From Pedobacter alluvionis (lineage in GTDB: Bacteria > Bacteroidota > Bacteroidia > Sphingobacteriales > Sphingobacteriaceae), in contig NZ_RCCK01000011.1 of assembly GCF_003664035.1 (NCBI RefSeq), forward strand, positions 1,328,504 to 1,392,503: a stretch of 64,000 nucleotides of DNA, given 5' to 3'. Numbering within the stretch: position 1 is the stretch's first letter; each line of letters starts with the position of its first letter. The notes below the pieces were generated by a model. The model did no database searches, was not told the origin of the DNA, and was given only the letters and a program-made list of their open reading frames with translations. Of the stretch, positions 51,676-60,583 are shown one piece after another. The position numbers were made by a program, and so were the translations under genes.

Positions 51676-52815
51676 ATGATAAAGCCGCTAAAATATAAAT
51701 CCATTAACTGGATTAATGGCATGAAGCTCTCCAGTGATCATTTTACCTTGAGTGATCTCTACTTGCAGGACTTTGTACGCGATGCCGCCTCTCTACATTT
51801 AAACAATAGCAATTACGGATTTTTACCCCCTTTTGCAGGTTATAAAAGTTCGCATGATATCGAAATTATCGAAAAAGCAACTAACCATATCGAGGTAAGG
51901 GTAAGGTATTGTAATGCCATTACACCCGAAGGTTGCCACATTGATATTGTACAGTCAGATAATATGGATACGTTGGTACACAACCACTATTTTGGGCAGT
52001 CGGAGCCACGTAACTATGTTATTTTATTGGTAGTGAGTCCGTTTAACCGGGCGCCCGCTGGCACACCAAATCCTGAAGAGAGCCCTATCCGCTATCCCGA
52101 ACTGACTAAGAGCTATTCTATAGTTGTTTTGCCAGAAAGTGAAATGAGTTCGCAAACAGCAGACAGCTATTTTCTAACAATTGGACAGGTTTATTATGAG
52201 AACGGAAGATTATCAATCAACAATAATTATATCCCGCCAAGTTCAACCATAACAAGCCATCCAGCATTAATCAGGTATTATGAGTCATTCAGTGTTTTAT
52301 TGAATGATTTGCAGTTGGCTGCCTTTAAAATCATAGATAAAACAGCAGGCCGCGATAATATTACTCCTCTTGGCAAGAATATCCGTCTGATTTCTGAAAA
52401 GATTGTAGATTATATTGCAGGTTTATTTTACGAATACCGAAACATTGCACACCGCGAATCGCCTGTAGTTTTAGCTGGTTACTTTTCCAGTTTGGCACAT
52501 ATTTTTTTTACAGCCATAAAACTGATAGATCCTCGTGAACGGGAAGAGCTGCTTAAATATTTTTACGAGTGGAAAGACGTAACTCCAGGAAACTTTGAAG
52601 AGCTTTTAGCAAAAACCATTGAATTGGTTTACGATCATAAACAGATTAACAACAGCATGGTAATGGCCAACGAATTTATGAATGTGTTGGTAGCCCTCTG
52701 GAATAAATTGAGTGGTTTAGAATATATCGGGCAGCGCAAAGAAAATATTGTGGTTGCCGAACAGCAGGTTGTACAACAGGTACAAGCCAGAAAAACCTGG
52801 ACATTGCTGGATTAA
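51676..52815 (+). CDS. tssK: T6SS baseplate-docking protein TssK
   Basis: 379 aa, links the baseplate to the membrane complex. Landmarks: KSINWINGMKLSSDHFTLSD near the N-terminus (like the 'W.eGmll.p.hF' start of TssK), IEVRVRYCNAITPEGCHIDI, NYVILLVVSPFNRAPAGTPN, then a helical end. Shorter than proteobacterial TssK (about 440), as usual in Bacteroidota. Followed by a strong terminator. Confidence 0.9.
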   Translation: MIKPLKYKSINWINGMKLSSDHFTLSDLYLQDFVRDAASLHLNNSNYGFLPPFAGYKSSHDIEIIEKATNHIEVRVRYCNAITPEGCHIDIVQSDNMDTLVHNHYFGQSEPRNYVILLVVSPFNRAPAGTPNPEESPIRYPELTKSYSIVVLPESEMSSQTADSYFLTIGQVYYENGRLSINNNYIPPSSTITSHPALIRYYESFSVLLNDLQLAAFKIIDKTAGRDNITPLGKNIRLISEKIVDYIAGLFYEYRNIAHRESPVVLAGYFSSLAHIFFTAIKLIDPREREELLKYFYEWKDVTPGNFEELLAKTIELVYDHKQINNSMVMANEFMNVLVALWNKLSGLEYIGQRKENIVVAEQQVVQQVQARKTWTLLD

Positions 52816-52844
52816 AATTATTTCTCGGAGTAAATTTTGTAATT

Positions 52845-52881
52845 AAGCTGTACCCATAACCCGGGTACAGCTTTTTTTTCA
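52845..52881 (+). terminator. Terminator of tssN-tssK
   Basis: Perfect 11-bp stem AAGCTGTACCC (52845-52855) with GGGTACAGCTT (52863-52873) and a run of T residues. Confidence 0.9.
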
Positions 52882-53157
52882 ACGTATAAATTTAAAAGCT
52901 CTCCACCGATCTTCATCCTGGTCTTTTGTGCTAATCTTCCCTATAATCAACGGTTTGAACAGCAATCTTGCTTTTTTATCATTTTACGCTCACATCTGCT
53001 TGCATCAATGACAAGTAACGGCAAGACAACACAGCCACAGCGCTATAAAACAAAGAAGACAATCTAAGTATGAACATTTGTATTACAAATTTGTCGATTA
53101 TTAGTCATTCATCAGACCTAAATACATTTACTTTGCTTCCCTAACCAATATCATTAT
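52882..53157. other. Intergenic region ahead of the xylanase gene
   Basis: No gene seen. AT-rich with a TTTACTTTGC sequence near 53129-53138 that resembles a -7 box with one base missing between TA and TTTG. The xylanase promoter should lie here. Confidence 0.4.
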
Positions 53158-53916
53158 ATGAAAAAACAAAACTCACTGACAAGTGTAACCAGGAAGGTTA
53201 CTTTTGTTATGGCTGCAACCTTGGTGTTTGCAAGCTCTACATGTTTAACAGGCTGTAAAAAAGACGAAAAGATGGCGCCAGTGCCAGTTATTGCTTCTAC
53301 CAAACCAGGCGCAACGGTAGAAACCTACCAATCGGGTACACATAACGGCTTCTTTTGGTCCCTTTGGAAGAGTGATGGCGCAACAGGCACAGTCAATTAC
53401 GCCAATGGTGCCGCCGGAAATTACAGCATTAACTGGAACGGGTTTAACGGTAATTTTACCAGCGGTAAAGGTTATTCGGTCGGGTCAAAAACCTATAAGA
53501 TAGGCTATAACCTGAGCACTTATTCAAACTCCGGAGGTGGTACTTTTGGCTGGTACGGATGGAGCAGAAGCCCTTATTATGAGTATTATGTGAATGAAAC
53601 CTGGGGTTCGGTTTCACCTCATAGCGGTACTTTCCTGGGAACATTTAACTCCGATGGTGCAGCTTATAACGTATGGACCCGATGGATGACAGGTAAAAAT
53701 ATCGACGGTGGTGACGGTTTCAGGCAGATTTATAGTTCAAGGGTTACAAAAACTTCTACCGGACAAAATCACGTTATTACTTTTGCCAACCACTACAACA
53801 AATGGCAAAGTTACGGATATACGCTTGGTCAGTTAAATATCCCTGCAATTATGGTTTCAGAAACATGGGGCTCTAATACAAATGGCAATATCAACTGTAC
53901 CATTTGGGCACAGTAA
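53158..53916 (+). CDS. GH11 endo-1,4-beta-xylanase, lipoprotein
   Basis: 252 aa with a lipoprotein signal (lipobox LTGC, Cys33) and one GH11 jelly roll (about 50-252). Both catalytic glutamates are placed as in the family: nucleophile Glu142 in YYEYYVNETWG and acid/base Glu235 in AIMVSETWGS. Other segments: NGFFWSLWKSDG, FTSGKGYSVGS, YNVWTRWMTGK. It would cleave xylan at the outer surface. No SusCD pair or other sugar enzyme is nearby. Its position just behind a T6SS locus is probably chance, or due to transfer. Confidence 0.9.
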   Translation: MKKQNSLTSVTRKVTFVMAATLVFASSTCLTGCKKDEKMAPVPVIASTKPGATVETYQSGTHNGFFWSLWKSDGATGTVNYANGAAGNYSINWNGFNGNFTSGKGYSVGSKTYKIGYNLSTYSNSGGGTFGWYGWSRSPYYEYYVNETWGSVSPHSGTFLGTFNSDGAAYNVWTRWMTGKNIDGGDGFRQIYSSRVTKTSTGQNHVITFANHYNKWQSYGYTLGQLNIPAIMVSETWGSNTNGNINCTIWAQ

Positions 53917-53941
53917 ACATTTGTTTAAAAAGGTCACAACC

Positions 53942-53972
53942 ACATACTGTCCGGCTATTGCCGGCAGTATGT
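53942..53972. other. Hairpin after the xylanase gene
   Basis: Stem ACATACTG/CAGTATGT enclosing CCGGC/GCCGG. No T run follows, so it is either a weak terminator or an mRNA 3' stabiliser. Confidence 0.5.
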
Positions 53973-54040
53973 ACTGCAGGTAATTCTGATCACTTACCTG
54001 GATTAATAATGCTTTTAATATTATTTTACAATTAGTTACT

Positions 54041-54565
54041 ATGAGATCCATACTTTATTTCCTTGCTTGTTTCATTTTTATCCTCGCCGCCTGCGATACG
54101 TCAAATCCTAAAAATATAGATGGAAATAAAAAATCACTGATCGGAAAATGGCATCGGTTTTCCACAGCAAATGGATATAGCGAATTTGATATTGATTCGC
54201 AAAATGTAGTTTTCTACAATCAGAAAGTGGGCTGGTTCAAGCTTCCTTATAAAATAGAAAATGATTCCTTAAAATACCTTACCAAAGATTATGTTGCTAA
54301 GATTACAAACTACGGTGACTCTATTCTTTTGGAAGGAAACGATAGTACTAAAGCCATTTTGCACAGGTTTAAAGAACCGAATATTCCTTTTAAAACAATT
54401 CCTGAACAAAAAGATTCTTTATCATTTGCATCATACATCGCAGATTTCGATAAAAGATTAATCAGTGAGTTTGAGAAAGCCGGAATAAAGATTGCTAATG
54501 GTGCGGAAAAAGATCAGGGACCTGCATACGAAGAACTGTTGAAAAAAAAATCAGCAAATAGGTAA
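54041..54565 (+). CDS. Unknown lipoprotein, lipocalin-like in style
   Basis: 174 aa; lipoprotein signal (FIFILAAC, Cys19). The mature part begins with LIGKWHRFSTANGYSEFDID and strand-rich repeats (VVFYNQKVGWFKLPYKIEN), like small lipocalin or 'GKW' lipoproteins of Bacteroidota; the last 60 residues are helical. No function known. It follows the xylanase by 124 bp on the same strand, perhaps as a separate unit. Confidence 0.65.
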   Translation: MRSILYFLACFIFILAACDTSNPKNIDGNKKSLIGKWHRFSTANGYSEFDIDSQNVVFYNQKVGWFKLPYKIENDSLKYLTKDYVAKITNYGDSILLEGNDSTKAILHRFKEPNIPFKTIPEQKDSLSFASYIADFDKRLISEFEKAGIKIANGAEKDQGPAYEELLKKKSANR

Positions 54566-54728
54566 GCATTATCTACCGTTTACATTACCTTCTACCGAGC
54601 TATTGTTTTAAGGTAAACTACTAAAAAAAATTGCTTATTCTGTCAATTACATACTTATCAACATTTTTAAGGCGTAATTGACGAGCATTCACAATGTGTT
54701 CACCTAACTGCTCTCCTTTTTCAATCGA

Positions 54729-54759
54729 AAAAATGAATAATTTGGTGTTTCCAGAAAAC
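54729..54759. repeat. 31-bp direct repeat, left copy
   Basis: Identical over 31 bp to 57855-57885 (core GAATAATTTGGTGTTTCCAG). It is followed, as in the right copy, by a hairpin with AAAAGCCT/AGGCTTTT ends (here 54762-54793) and then GCGGAATGGA (54796-54805), which equals the 3' end of tRNA-Asp plus flank. The gap 54566-55330 otherwise has no firm gene; a 62-codon minus frame at 54903-55091 with one hydrophobic segment is not convincing. Confidence 0.8.
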
Positions 54760-55330
54760 CTAAAAGCCTCAACTTTTCAAGTTGAGGCTTTTATTGCGGA
54801 ATGGAGGGGGAGCTACAATCAAACCATTAGCTACGCTTCTAATATTATTTACGATCAAACAACATAAAATACTGAAAATTAAAAACGAACCCCAAATCAA
54901 TCCTAAAAACCTTTGTAAAAACCTCCGGTTAAAAAAGAAAATGAGAGGGTCGAGAATTTAATTTTTCGCTCAAAAAATAGTTTGCGAGTACTGTATAAAG
55001 ATAACCCTGAGATAATAAGTGTGGTAAGAATAGCCAACAGCTTCATAAGCTCTACTGTAGACTTGGGAACAATTTGTGGAATTGTTCCCATATAGTACTC
55101 ATTTTATTTTTTTTGCAATGGACAATTTTTCAATTTTAATTTCAAAATGAAATTTTGTAAAAATATCATTTAACCTCCAATTATACTCTATTGCAACCAC
55201 TTTGAAGTCTGGACGACTCTTAATTAATTTGATTTTTTTATGCAATTATTTGGCGTTAGCTGTCTCTTTAGTGAACTATGATTTAAGACACACAAAATGG
55301 TTTTACTTTTTCTATAGCCTCCAATTGAGA

Positions 55331-56185
55331 TCATGCAACATAAATTTTATTTACCAGATTCGCCTGTCCGTTTTCAACGACATAAATTTCATCAGCAATT
55401 TTAGCTGTACTTTCTTTATGAGTAACCAAAAGGATAGCCATATGCTCTTTCAACTTTAAAAGTAATTGCAAAATGAAGTTCTCTGTTTTGGGATCTAAGG
55501 CAGCTGTGGCTTCATCCAGTAAAAGAACCTGTGGCTTTGTAAACAAGGCCCTCAACAAAGCAACAATTTGCTTCTGCCCACCTGAAAGGCTTAACCCATC
55601 CTCTCCAACTTTAGTAAAGAGCCCTTGCGGAAATTGATTAAAATAATCTAGTAAGCCATGATGCTGACATAGTTCAGCGACGAGTTGCAAATCCTCTTCC
55701 TTATTGCTTAAACAAATATTTTCAATAATTGAGCAATTAAAAAGTTTAACTTCCTGTGGAACCACGGCAATAATTTTTCGCCAGCTTTTAACTGATATGT
55801 TTGAGAGGTCGAATTTTCCGTTGATAATGATACTGCCAGTTTCCTGAAAATAGAATCTTTGCAAAACCTGCAGAATTGTACTTTTACCACATCCGCTTTC
55901 TCCTGTTAAAGCTGTAATCTTACCCTTAGCTACCTTTAGATTTACGTTCTTTAACAGTTGTTTCCGTCCAGTAAATCGAAAACTTAAGTTTTTGATTTCA
56001 AGCTCTTCGAAATCTTTAGTCCATTCATCATTTTCTACAGCGGCATTAATATTGACCTCTGGTTCAATCGATGCAAATTCATACATTCTGTCGTAAGCAA
56101 CCTTTGCTTCTTGAATTTGTAAATTGGTTAACATCAGCCTGGTGCAATGCCGGAATATAACCTGAGAATACCACCTTAATCCCAT
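55331..56185 (-). pseudogene. Truncated bacteriocin-type ABC exporter (ATPase part)
   Basis: Ends of a peptidase/ABC exporter: LQIQEAKVAYDRMYEFASIE (link between membrane and ATPase domains), Walker A GESGCGKST, an LLDYFNQFPQG segment, signature LSLSGGQKQ and Walker B VLLLDEATAALDP. A full exporter of this type is about 720-740 aa; the peptidase and membrane domains are missing. Its 5' end abuts the 3' part of the membrane-protein remnant near 56145, and the first about 15 residues of the open frame are not ABC-like. It cannot export by itself. Confidence 0.8.
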
Positions 56186-56736
56186 AATTCAGATCTGTAT
56201 TTAATGCCTGTTTAATACCTCCAGCCAATAGAACCCAATATAAAACCTCGAATAGATTAAAGGTTTGCAGTGGGTATAACAGCAGTGTAGAAAGGTTTTC
56301 AATCTTAAAAAGATTCAAAGCCGAGAGTGGGTAAAATTGCTGAATGTCTTAATGTGTAATCTGTTTTAAAGATTAAAAACCAACAAAATCTTATTATTTG
56401 TGGAACCAGGAAAATGAACTCTGCAGTTAAAGCTATTCTAAAAGTATCAGAAAATTTCACTTTGGTGTTGCATAGAAGTAGACCGACTTGCAGGCATAGA
56501 CTTATTAAAAAGTTTTTGAGCAACAACCAAATTGGGATAAAGATATAGCTGATCCATTCGTACTTCGTCCGAAAGTCAAATAGCTCATCTATCCTGGTAT
56601 TATCTAATTGGTCCTGAAAACTGTTATAATAAATATCTCTTGTTAATAACAAGTGGCTAAAGGCGTAAGTTAATAGGCTAGTCGTTGAGATAAGTGATAC
56701 TAATAAGTACCAGTTGTTCAATTTATATTGAGGCAT
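56145..56736 (-). pseudogene. Frameshifted multi-span membrane protein
   Basis: The first 129 codons (56736-56350) encode a membrane protein (LVSLISTTSLLTYAFSHLLL, RIALTAEFIFLVPQIIRFCW, FKTDYTL). A frameshift near 56348 follows; in the next frame the protein resumes DIQQFYPLSALNLFKIENLS, TLLLYPLQTFNLFEVLYWVL and FSGYIPALHQ. This continuous product resembles a family of small membrane proteins found next to lanthipeptide/bacteriocin exporters in Bacteroidota. The end is lost at the junction with the ABC fragment. Confidence 0.75.
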
Positions 56737-56996
56737 ACATTTACGTAAAAAACCTGTTAAGCCGATAACTTAACAGGCTAATTTTTTCTAAATAGTTGAT
56801 TTTTTGGATAGTAAAAAGTTACGACAATGCAAATGGCGACACATTTCCAAATTCCTGCAAAGATGAAACTTCCGCTAATTTGAAGGCAAAATCATTCCAT
56901 CATGCTTGAAACAAGTCGCAATCATGTTATGATTTCAATTTAGCCAGTTGATTGAAAAACTATATGTTTCCTTTTCAAATAATTTCAGTAACAGGA

Positions 56997-57179
56997 TCAG
57001 TAAGTCTTTGCGCTATTTTTAAGTTTTATTGTCTTATAAACGCCGACTATAAATAATGCTACCATCAAAACATATGGTGTACTATACCCTGGGCCTAAAT
57101 CAAACAATTGAAAATGGTTAATAGCAACTCCTAAAATTCCGAAAAAAACAGCTGGAAGAAAATTTATAAAATACTTCAT
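56997..57179 (-). CDS. Possible small two-span membrane protein
   Basis: 60 aa: MKYFINFLPAVFFGILGVAI and YVLMVALFIVGVYKTIKL form two likely spans with a short GPGYSTP loop. It starts at ATG with a clean context and sits alone in the decayed segment. No family is recognised; it may be a real small gene of the accessory element. Confidence 0.45.
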   Translation of the reverse strand: MKYFINFLPAVFFGILGVAINHFQLFDLGPGYSTPYVLMVALFIVGVYKTIKLKNSAKTY

Positions 57180-57526
57180 GATTGATATTTATGAATTCAT
57201 ACACTCAGTACGTACTGGATCTGAGAAGAGCAGTTTTAAGTTGATAATTAAGTTAATTTTTGCCCTAAAAGCAATAACTAAAAATATAGGCTAAAATTTA
57301 ATTCTGCTAAACACTATATGTTTAAATTAGAGTTGAAAATATGTTTTCGCTAACATTAAATAGGTTTCGTGTAAAAAACTGGTTGGTCTTGACCCGTTGA
57401 AAACGCCATTTGGTGTAAAATTCCTTTTTCAATTATACTTTTTATGTACAATTGAGGTTATTGTAAACGGAAGCTGATTATTATATCGTCTAATATTACA
57501 GCTCTCTAGAATTAATACTCTCAGAT
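57180..57526. other. Intergenic region upstream of the XRE gene
   Basis: 347 bp, AT-rich, no gene. No match to a tRNA, repeat or clear promoter box was found. Confidence 0.5.
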
Positions 57527-57745
57527 ATGAACGAAATCAGATACAAGAAAGTTAGTGAAAAAATTAGGATAGTCCGTTTAACTCTTGGTTATAGCCAGGA
57601 ATATATGGCACAAGAATTAGGCATATCACAGAACGTTTATTCTAAAAATGAAAGAAATATCAAGGATGCCCCTTTAGAGAGAGTAGTTCAAATATTTGAG
57701 ATATTAAATCTTTCTATTGCGCAGGTAATAACGGAGCAGGTGTAA
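57527..57745 (+). CDS. XRE-family small transcriptional regulator
   Basis: 72 aa made of one Cro/CI helix-turn-helix: KIRIVRLTLGYSQEYMAQEL, GISQNVYSKNERNIKDAP, then LERVVQIFEILNLSIAQVI. A single-domain regulator in the accessory segment inside the direct repeats; such genes often control mobile or antagonistic elements. Target unknown. Confidence 0.8.
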   Translation: MNEIRYKKVSEKIRIVRLTLGYSQEYMAQELGISQNVYSKNERNIKDAPLERVVQIFEILNLSIAQVITEQV

Positions 57746-57854
57746 TTTATCCCATTTATTTTGCTGGCACCAGTCGGCTTACCATCTATTCTTTGGATTT
57801 AATCCCTTGCTCTTATCTGGCCTTTTCATGCAGAGTACTTTCTTTGCTTGACCC

Positions 57855-57885
57855 AAAAATGAATAATTTGGTGTTTCCAGAAAAC
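57855..57885. repeat. 31-bp direct repeat, right copy
   Basis: The partner of 54729-54759. It is followed by the terminator-like hairpin AAAAGCCTGTAAAT/ATTTACAGGCTTTT (57889-57919) and then GCGGAATGGA (57943-57952), the start of tRNA-Asp on the minus strand. On that strand this is the normal downstream region of the tRNA. Confidence 0.85.
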
Positions 57886-57943
57886 GAAAAAGCCTGTAAA
57901 TATTTAATTTACAGGCTTTTAGTTAAATTTAAAACTATTTTCG

Positions 57944-58017
57944 CGGAATGGACGGGACTCGAACCCGCGACCTCCTGCGTGACAGGCAGGCATTCTAACC
58001 AGCTGAACTACCACTCC
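57944..58017 (-). tRNA. tRNA-Asp (anticodon GTC)
   Basis: 74 nt. Acceptor stem GGAGTGG with CCATTCC (one G-T pair), D-arm TTCAGCTGGTTAGAA, anticodon loop CTGTCAC on the stem GCCTGC/GCAGGA region, T-arm GCGGGTTCGAACCCGT. Discriminator G; CCA is not encoded. An open frame crossing it (57793-58116) is not a gene. Confidence 0.95.
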
Positions 58018-58353
58018 TTTTGTTCTTCTTTAAAGTTCGAACCTCTTTCCCTTTCAGGACTGCAAATATATACACTATATTCAGTTTATCACTATACTAA
58101 CCGACTTTTTAATTAATAAATACGTAACACACTGAGCCTCATTCTACATATTTTAATCAAAATGATTATTTAACAAAAATGATTATATCACTGAGAATAT
58201 TGCTATCAAGCAGGTCTTAAATAAGCATACTCATCTTTATATTCCATTCGGATACATAAGCTTAACAGATTGTCCCCCCTTCTATCCCCAAGATTACTTG
58301 TTCAAAAAAAGACGAATGAAAAAAAAGGACGGTTTGCTGATGAAAAGTAAACG
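58018..58353. other. Gap right of tRNA-Asp
   Basis: 336 bp, AT-rich, with no gene or repeat that I can support. It should contain the tRNA promoter near 58025-58060. Confidence 0.5.
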
Positions 58354-58575
58354 TTAATCCGCATATTCCTCCAATATACTTAGCGTATATTTTGATAGTT
58401 TGTATTTTACGGCTACCAGGCCGAAGAATCTTTTCAAGGTAGTTGCGCTGATCATTTTTTTAGTGCTCTTAGAAATCTCTTCCGACAAAAATCTGCAATC
58501 CCAGGGAGTAACAGAACTGAGCCCGGCCTTTAAACACACTCGGGCTCTTAGTTCTTTTAATGCTTTATCATCCAT
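58354..58575 (-). CDS. Small stand-alone protein, N-terminal-domain type
   Basis: 73 aa: LRARVCLKAGLSSVTPWDCR, FLSEEISKSTKKMISATTLK, RFFGLVAVKYKLSKYTLSIL. This pattern (S-x-TP-x-DCR-FLS-x-I, then TTLKR-x-FG) is one I know as the first domain of longer Bacteroidota proteins of unknown function. Here it ends with its own stop after the domain, so it is either a stand-alone form or a truncated gene. A hairpin (CTTTCCTACCT/AGGTAGGAAAG, about 58582-58613) lies just upstream. Confidence 0.55.
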   Translation of the reverse strand: MDDKALKELRARVCLKAGLSSVTPWDCRFLSEEISKSTKKMISATTLKRFFGLVAVKYKLSKYTLSILEEYAD

Positions 58576-58624
58576 AATTTACGAGCTTTCCTACCTTGGT
58601 GTGCCAGGTAGGAAAGTGTTATTA

Positions 58625-60583
58625 CTAATATTTTAAAATGGTGAATTCTGTTCTTCTATTTTGCTGATGTTCTGCTGCAGAACAGCTCACGCCATTTGAG
58701 CAGCGGTTAAGCAAACGTGTTTCGCCATAGCCTTTGGCAGTCATCCTGCTTCTCGCGATACCCCGGCTTACCAGGTAATTGACTACAGATCTTGCTCTCC
58801 GTTGAGAAAGGTCCAAGTTGTAGATATCTACACCACGACTATCTGTATGAGAAGCAAGTTCAATTTCCAGGGTAGGGTTATCCCTCATGGTGCGGACCAG
58901 CTCATTCAATATTTTTGCCGCATCAGCCCGGATATTGTCCTTGTCAAAGTCGTAATGAATATTTGCAAGTCTCAGCGTTTTACCCTCCTCAAACAATGGC
59001 TCTAAGCGCAATTCGGCATATAAAGTGTCTGATTTTGTCAGCCCTTTTGTGGTTAACATTGCTGAGTCTGCGTAGAACTTTATTTTGGTCCCAAGCACTT
59101 TATAGTCGCTTTCTTTATCAAGCTGAAAGAAGAAGGTACCATCCTGTTCATTGATTTTTTTTGCTACGATACCTGAACCGTCCTTCGACAGGGTAACTGT
59201 CACATCAGAAAGGCGTTCCTGCGTTTTCTTGTTAAACGCTACCCCACGTAGCGCGAGAATGATTTTCGGACGGGAGTAGTTGAACGTATAGATGTCGTCA
59301 GAACCCTGTCCACCTTTACGGTTAGATGCCAGATATCCGGTAATTCCATCAGGGGTTGGCCCGGTGGTAAAGAAAGCAAAGTCATCTGCAGCAGAGTTAA
59401 CAGGATACCTTAAATTTACCGCTTTCGTCCAGTTGGATTTACTACCCTTGCTGCTGAAAATATCCAGGCCGCCCATGCCGGGCAATCCGTCTGTAGAAAA
59501 GTACAGTGTGCCAGTTTCACTTACCGAAGGAAACATTTCGTTGCCGGCAGTATTTACCGATGGCCCTACATTAATAGGTTTTCCCCAGGTACCGTCAGAC
59601 TGCATTTCGCTATACCAGATATCTGTTCCGCCTAATGTTCCGGGCATATCAGACACAAAATACAGCGTTTTTTCGTCGGAACTCAGACTTGCATGACCCA
59701 CGGAGTATTCTTTAGGTTTGTTATACGCAAATGGCTGCACCTGGTAAGTCCCCGTCTGCTTATTCTTCGTGTAAATATAAAGTTCCAGGTTACTTGTTTT
59801 GTATTTTCGTTTGCCAGCTTTACCCACTTCACCCTCGCTGCCTGTGTAAGTGCGGGTAACGTAGAAAACGGTTTGGGACTTATCCGACACGAGCGGTCCC
59901 TGATGAAACGGAGCATCATTAAGGCCTGATTTTATCACCACAGGATTAGTGAGGTTATGCTCCATATCCGACATTGAGGCATAGATTTTAAGAAAGCTAT
60001 TTCCCGTCCAGCCATAAGTTCTGTTCAATCCTTTATTTTCCGGCTCTCCGGTAAAATACACAAGTTTTCCCACAGGGTAGGCTGAGAACTCCGAAAGCGG
60101 TGTGTTTACCCCCGTTTCATTTCTAATCTGGTAGGAGAGCGGATTTGCCATCCAGGTAATGGCAGAGTCGCAACCTGCAAGTTGCAAGGCCACCTGAGGC
60201 GTAAGCCCGATCTTGGCAGAATAGTCAGCAAATACCTTTTTTGCCTCTGCGTATTTAAGATTTGCTTTCAGCATTTCGCCATAATAGAGTAGGTTGATGG
60301 CCGAACTTTCAGGCATAGCGATAACGCGAGAGTACCAGGTTTCCGCAGCTTCAAAGTCGTTCATATTGCGGTAACACAGTGCGAGATTTTCAAGGTCTTT
60401 AAGTCGCGGATTATCCTTGTCCACCAGTTTTTGGATTAGGGTGGCAGCGTTTGCATAGCTATATTGATTTAAAAGCATCTGAGCCCTTTCACGGACCCCG
60501 GGTTGTTCCTGAGCATTTGCCGATCCGAGCAGGATTGAGAGGACAACAACGACTAAACTAAATTTCCTATAATGGTTGTTCAT
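58625..60583 (-). CDS. OmpA-family protein with TPR and PD40 repeats
   Basis: 652 aa with signal peptide (VVVLSILLGSANAQ). TPR-like helices (about 30-140; LENLALCYRNMNDFEAAETW), PD40/WD40-like propeller (about 170-430; SSDEKTLYFVSDMPGTLGGTDIW, split, and TLYFSTDGLPGMGGLDIF), a CarboxypepD-like Ig domain (about 440-520) and a C-terminal OmpA domain (about 540-652; NIHYDFDKDNIRADAAKI, ELASHTDSRGVDIYN, RSRMTAKGYGET) that binds peptidoglycan. Proteins like this accompany PorP/SprF in T9SS-linked adhesin operons. Its ATG overlaps the stop of the 47-codon gene. Confidence 0.9.
   Translation of the reverse strand: MNNHYRKFSLVVVVLSILLGSANAQEQPGVRERAQMLLNQYSYANAATLIQKLVDKDNPRLKDLENLALCYRNMNDFEAAETWYSRVIAMPESSAINLLYYGEMLKANLKYAEAKKVFADYSAKIGLTPQVALQLAGCDSAITWMANPLSYQIRNETGVNTPLSEFSAYPVGKLVYFTGEPENKGLNRTYGWTGNSFLKIYASMSDMEHNLTNPVVIKSGLNDAPFHQGPLVSDKSQTVFYVTRTYTGSEGEVGKAGKRKYKTSNLELYIYTKNKQTGTYQVQPFAYNKPKEYSVGHASLSSDEKTLYFVSDMPGTLGGTDIWYSEMQSDGTWGKPINVGPSVNTAGNEMFPSVSETGTLYFSTDGLPGMGGLDIFSSKGSKSNWTKAVNLRYPVNSAADDFAFFTTGPTPDGITGYLASNRKGGQGSDDIYTFNYSRPKIILALRGVAFNKKTQERLSDVTVTLSKDGSGIVAKKINEQDGTFFFQLDKESDYKVLGTKIKFYADSAMLTTKGLTKSDTLYAELRLEPLFEEGKTLRLANIHYDFDKDNIRADAAKILNELVRTMRDNPTLEIELASHTDSRGVDIYNLDLSQRRARSVVNYLVSRGIARSRMTAKGYGETRLLNRCSNGVSCSAAEHQQNRRTEFTILKY

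Noticed and set aside
38183..52815. Incomplete T6SS because tssA, tssJ, tssL, tssM are missing
   Set aside because: Subtype iii normally lacks these and uses TssN, O, P, Q, R instead, so absence is not decay.
54796..54830. Second tRNA next to the left direct repeat
   Set aside because: Only about ten bases of the tRNA 3' end are present; no anticodon or D arm can be built.
55202..55459. 85-codon plus-strand frame
   Set aside because: Overlaps the end of the ABC ATPase remnant on the opposite strand; rich in Phe/Asn/Leu with no signature.
57793..58116. 107-codon plus-strand frame
   Set aside because: It reads through the direct repeat and the antisense of tRNA-Asp; starts at TTG with no family similarity.
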